DNA of 64,000 nt. It comes from Sphingopyxis microcysteis (GTDB lineage Bacteria; Pseudomonadota; Alphaproteobacteria; Sphingomonadales; Sphingomonadaceae). The notes beneath the pieces were generated by a model. It was given only the letters and a program-made list of their open reading frames with translations. It made no database searches and was not told the DNA's origin. Made by a program: the position numbers and the translations under genes. How positions within the stretch are numbered: the stretch's first letter is position 1; each line of letters starts with the position of its first letter. The DNA is taken from NCBI RefSeq assembly GCF_012274265.1, contig NZ_JAANYY010000002.1, positions 372,001 to 436,000 on the forward strand, in the 5' to 3' direction. Positions 62,601 to 64,000 of the stretch are shown here, one piece after another.

Positions 62601-63650
62601 ATGTCCGCAGTCTGGGATTTCGCCGATTTTGACGATCATGAGCATGTTCACATGTTCCGCGATCGGGCCAGCGGGCTAACGGCGGTCATTGCGGTTCATT
62701 CGACGCATCTTGGCCCGGGCGCGGGCGGCGTACGCTACTGGCACTATCCGCAGCGCGCCGCGGCGATCACCGACGCGCTGCGCCTGTCGCGCGGCATGAG
62801 CTATAAAAATGCCATGGCCGGCCTGCCGATGGGCGGCGGCAAGGGCGTGATTCTGGCCGATGAGGGCGCGGCGAAGACCCCCGAACTGCTCGCGGCGTTC
62901 GGGCGCGCGGTCGAGTCGCTGGGCGGCGCCTATGTGACGGCCGAAGATGTCGGCATGTCCGACGCCGACATGGTCGCGATTTCGAAGCATACCAAGCATG
63001 TCAGCGGGCTGCCCGTCGCGAGCGGCGAAGCGGGCGGCGATCCCGGCCCGCTGACCGCGCTCGGCGTCTATCTGGGCATCAAGGCGGCAATCAAGCAGGG
63101 GCTGGGGACCGACAGCGCCAAGGACGTGCGGATCGCGATCCAGGGCGTCGGGAGCGTCGGCGGCGGCGTCGCGCGGCGGCTGGCTGCCGAGGGCGCCAAG
63201 CTGACGCTGGCCGACGTCAACCTGACGCGCGCCAAGGAACTCGCCGAAGAACTGGGCGCCGAGCTCGCCGATTCGGCGGCGATCATGGAGATCGAGGCCG
63301 ATGTGCTGAGCCCGAATGCGCTGGGCGCGATCCTGACCGAACGCAGCATCGAAAAGCTGCGCGTACCGATCGTTGCGGGCGGCGCGAACAACCAGCTGGC
63401 GACCGCCGCCGACGGTCAGCGCATTCACGATCGCGGCATCACCTATGCCCCCGACTATGTCATCAACGCGGGCGGCATCATCAATGTCGCGCTGGAATAT
63501 CTGGGGCAGGGCAGCCGCGAAGAGGTCGAGAGCCGCATCCACCTGATCCCCGGCCGCCTCGCCGAGATCTGGGCCGAGAGCAAGGCGAGCGGTACGCCGG
63601 CGTCGGCGGTGGCCGACCGGATGGCGCAGAAGCTGATCGGGCGGGGATAG
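62601..63650 (+). CDS. Glu/Leu/Phe/Val dehydrogenase (leucine dehydrogenase-like)
   Basis: 349 residues, the short form typical of leucine/valine dehydrogenases. Conserved GPGAGGVRYW, catalytic AGLPMGGGKGVI (Lys) and TAEDVGMSDADM; Rossmann domain with IQGVGSVGGGVARRL. Oxidatively deaminates branched-chain amino acids with NAD+. Starts 111 bp after tRNA-His. Confidence 0.93.
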   Translation: MSAVWDFADFDDHEHVHMFRDRASGLTAVIAVHSTHLGPGAGGVRYWHYPQRAAAITDALRLSRGMSYKNAMAGLPMGGGKGVILADEGAAKTPELLAAFGRAVESLGGAYVTAEDVGMSDADMVAISKHTKHVSGLPVASGEAGGDPGPLTALGVYLGIKAAIKQGLGTDSAKDVRIAIQGVGSVGGGVARRLAAEGAKLTLADVNLTRAKELAEELGAELADSAAIMEIEADVLSPNALGAILTERSIEKLRVPIVAGGANNQLATAADGQRIHDRGITYAPDYVINAGGIINVALEYLGQGSREEVESRIHLIPGRLAEIWAESKASGTPASAVADRMAQKLIGRG

Positions 63651-63657
63651 GAAAAAC

Positions 63658-63746
63658 GTCGTCCCCGCGCAGGCGGGGGCCGCTAGCCGCCTATTCCCGC
63701 GCTGCTGCGTAAACCGACTGCGGCCCCCGTCTGCGCGGGGGCGACG
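63658..63746. repeat. Inverted repeat, family C
   Basis: CGTCGTCCCCGCGCAGGCGG ... GTCTGCGCGGGGGCGACG arms, directly after the dehydrogenase stop. Confidence 0.8.
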
Positions 63747-63792
63747 GGAAGTGGGCTGGCGTCGATTGTGAAATCCGCTAAGCCACCCCGCA

Positions 63793-64000
63793 ATGAAGCG
63801 GCATTTGTATCTGGTCGGCGGCTGGGCGTCGCTGGCGATCGGCGCGGTGGGCGCTTTTTTGCCGTTGCTGCCGACGGTGCCGCTGGTAATTCTGGCGGCC
63901 TTCTGTTTCGCGCGATCGTCGCCGCGGCTCGAGGCGTGGCTGCTGGGCCATCCCGCCTTTGGGCATCATATTGTCGCATGGCGTGAAAAGGGCGCGATCA
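63793..64000 (+). CDS. DUF454 (YbaN-like) inner-membrane protein, partial at right edge
   Basis: About 69 codons are visible before the window ends. MKRHLYLVGGWASLAIGAVG, then FLPLLPTVPLVILAAFCFAR and SPRLEAWLLGHPAFGHHI are the DUF454 order: first span, PLLPTVP turn, second span and the conserved helix. Function unknown. Start chosen as the first ATG in the family frame. Confidence 0.85.
   Translation, partial: MKRHLYLVGGWASLAIGAVGAFLPLLPTVPLVILAAFCFARSSPRLEAWLLGHPAFGHHIVAWREKGAI

Overview
The window is GC-rich, densely coded chromosomal DNA of an alphaproteobacterium. Gene content points to the order Sphingomonadales, and the overall gene set is Sphingopyxis/Sphingomonas-like; the genus is an inference. 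Supporting observations are a CckA-type hybrid kinase, an alphaproteobacterial GTTC-N7-GTTC SOS box in front of recA, a tRNA-His that still encodes G-1:C73, CcmA/CcmB, a carotenoid oxygenase, and many short palindromic repeats between genes.

Layout. 1-7092: a three-gene RND efflux operon (minus strand) with a divergent TetR regulator and, at the left edge, a DNA alkylation repair gene. 7339-8673: a sugar-type MFS transporter. 8831-20725: the secE-nusG-rplK-rplA ... rplJ-rplL ribosomal region, unusually interrupted by tesB (between nusG and rplK) and by about 7.7 kb of unrelated genes (between rplA and rplJ): ccmAB, a zinc metallopeptidase, a pterin dehydratase, a DUF1275 membrane protein, an APC permease, a zinc-ribbon protein, a DUF2975/XRE pair and a PadR/DUF2218 pair. 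20838-27973: an Ala/Pro-rich membrane protein, an ATP-grasp/nucleotidyltransferase pair, a carotenoid oxygenase with divergent TetR, and a MASE1-PAS-GGDEF cyclase. 27974-29776: a repeat-dense stretch with DUF4197 flanked by two 164-bp direct repeats. 29777-30175: RNase P RNA. 30253-36925: a micro-protein, a secreted caspase-fold/Sel1 protein, greB and a lytic transglycosylase, then dapA-smpB-DUF2062. 37022-43178: M13 peptidase, cckA with an overlapping receiver gene, recA. 43386-52641: ureohydrolase, GST, two DUF4019-like proteins, alaS, SRPBCC protein, a holin/endolysin pair, quinone oxidoreductase, EF-hand protein. 52707-56049: tRNA-Pro and yajC-secD-secF. 56134-64000: glycosyltransferase, a divergent XRE/DUF6456 pair, Uup-type ABC-F, SIMPL protein, 2OG-Fe(II) oxygenase, tRNA-His, amino-acid dehydrogenase and a partial DUF454 gene.

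Most of the window is housekeeping: translation, protein export (SecE, YajC, SecD, SecF), cell-wall turnover and SOS repair. The most interesting candidates are (a) a GH108 endolysin plus 3-TM holin with no phage structural genes, and 6 kb away a divergent XRE repressor/DUF6456 pair. Both resemble outlying loci of Rhodobacter/Caulobacter-type gene transfer agents, and cckA and recA lie in the same window. (b) The ATP-grasp/nucleotidyltransferase operon of unknown product. (c) The secreted caspase-like/Sel1 protein. (d) At least six families of inverted repeats, including the 164-bp structured element.
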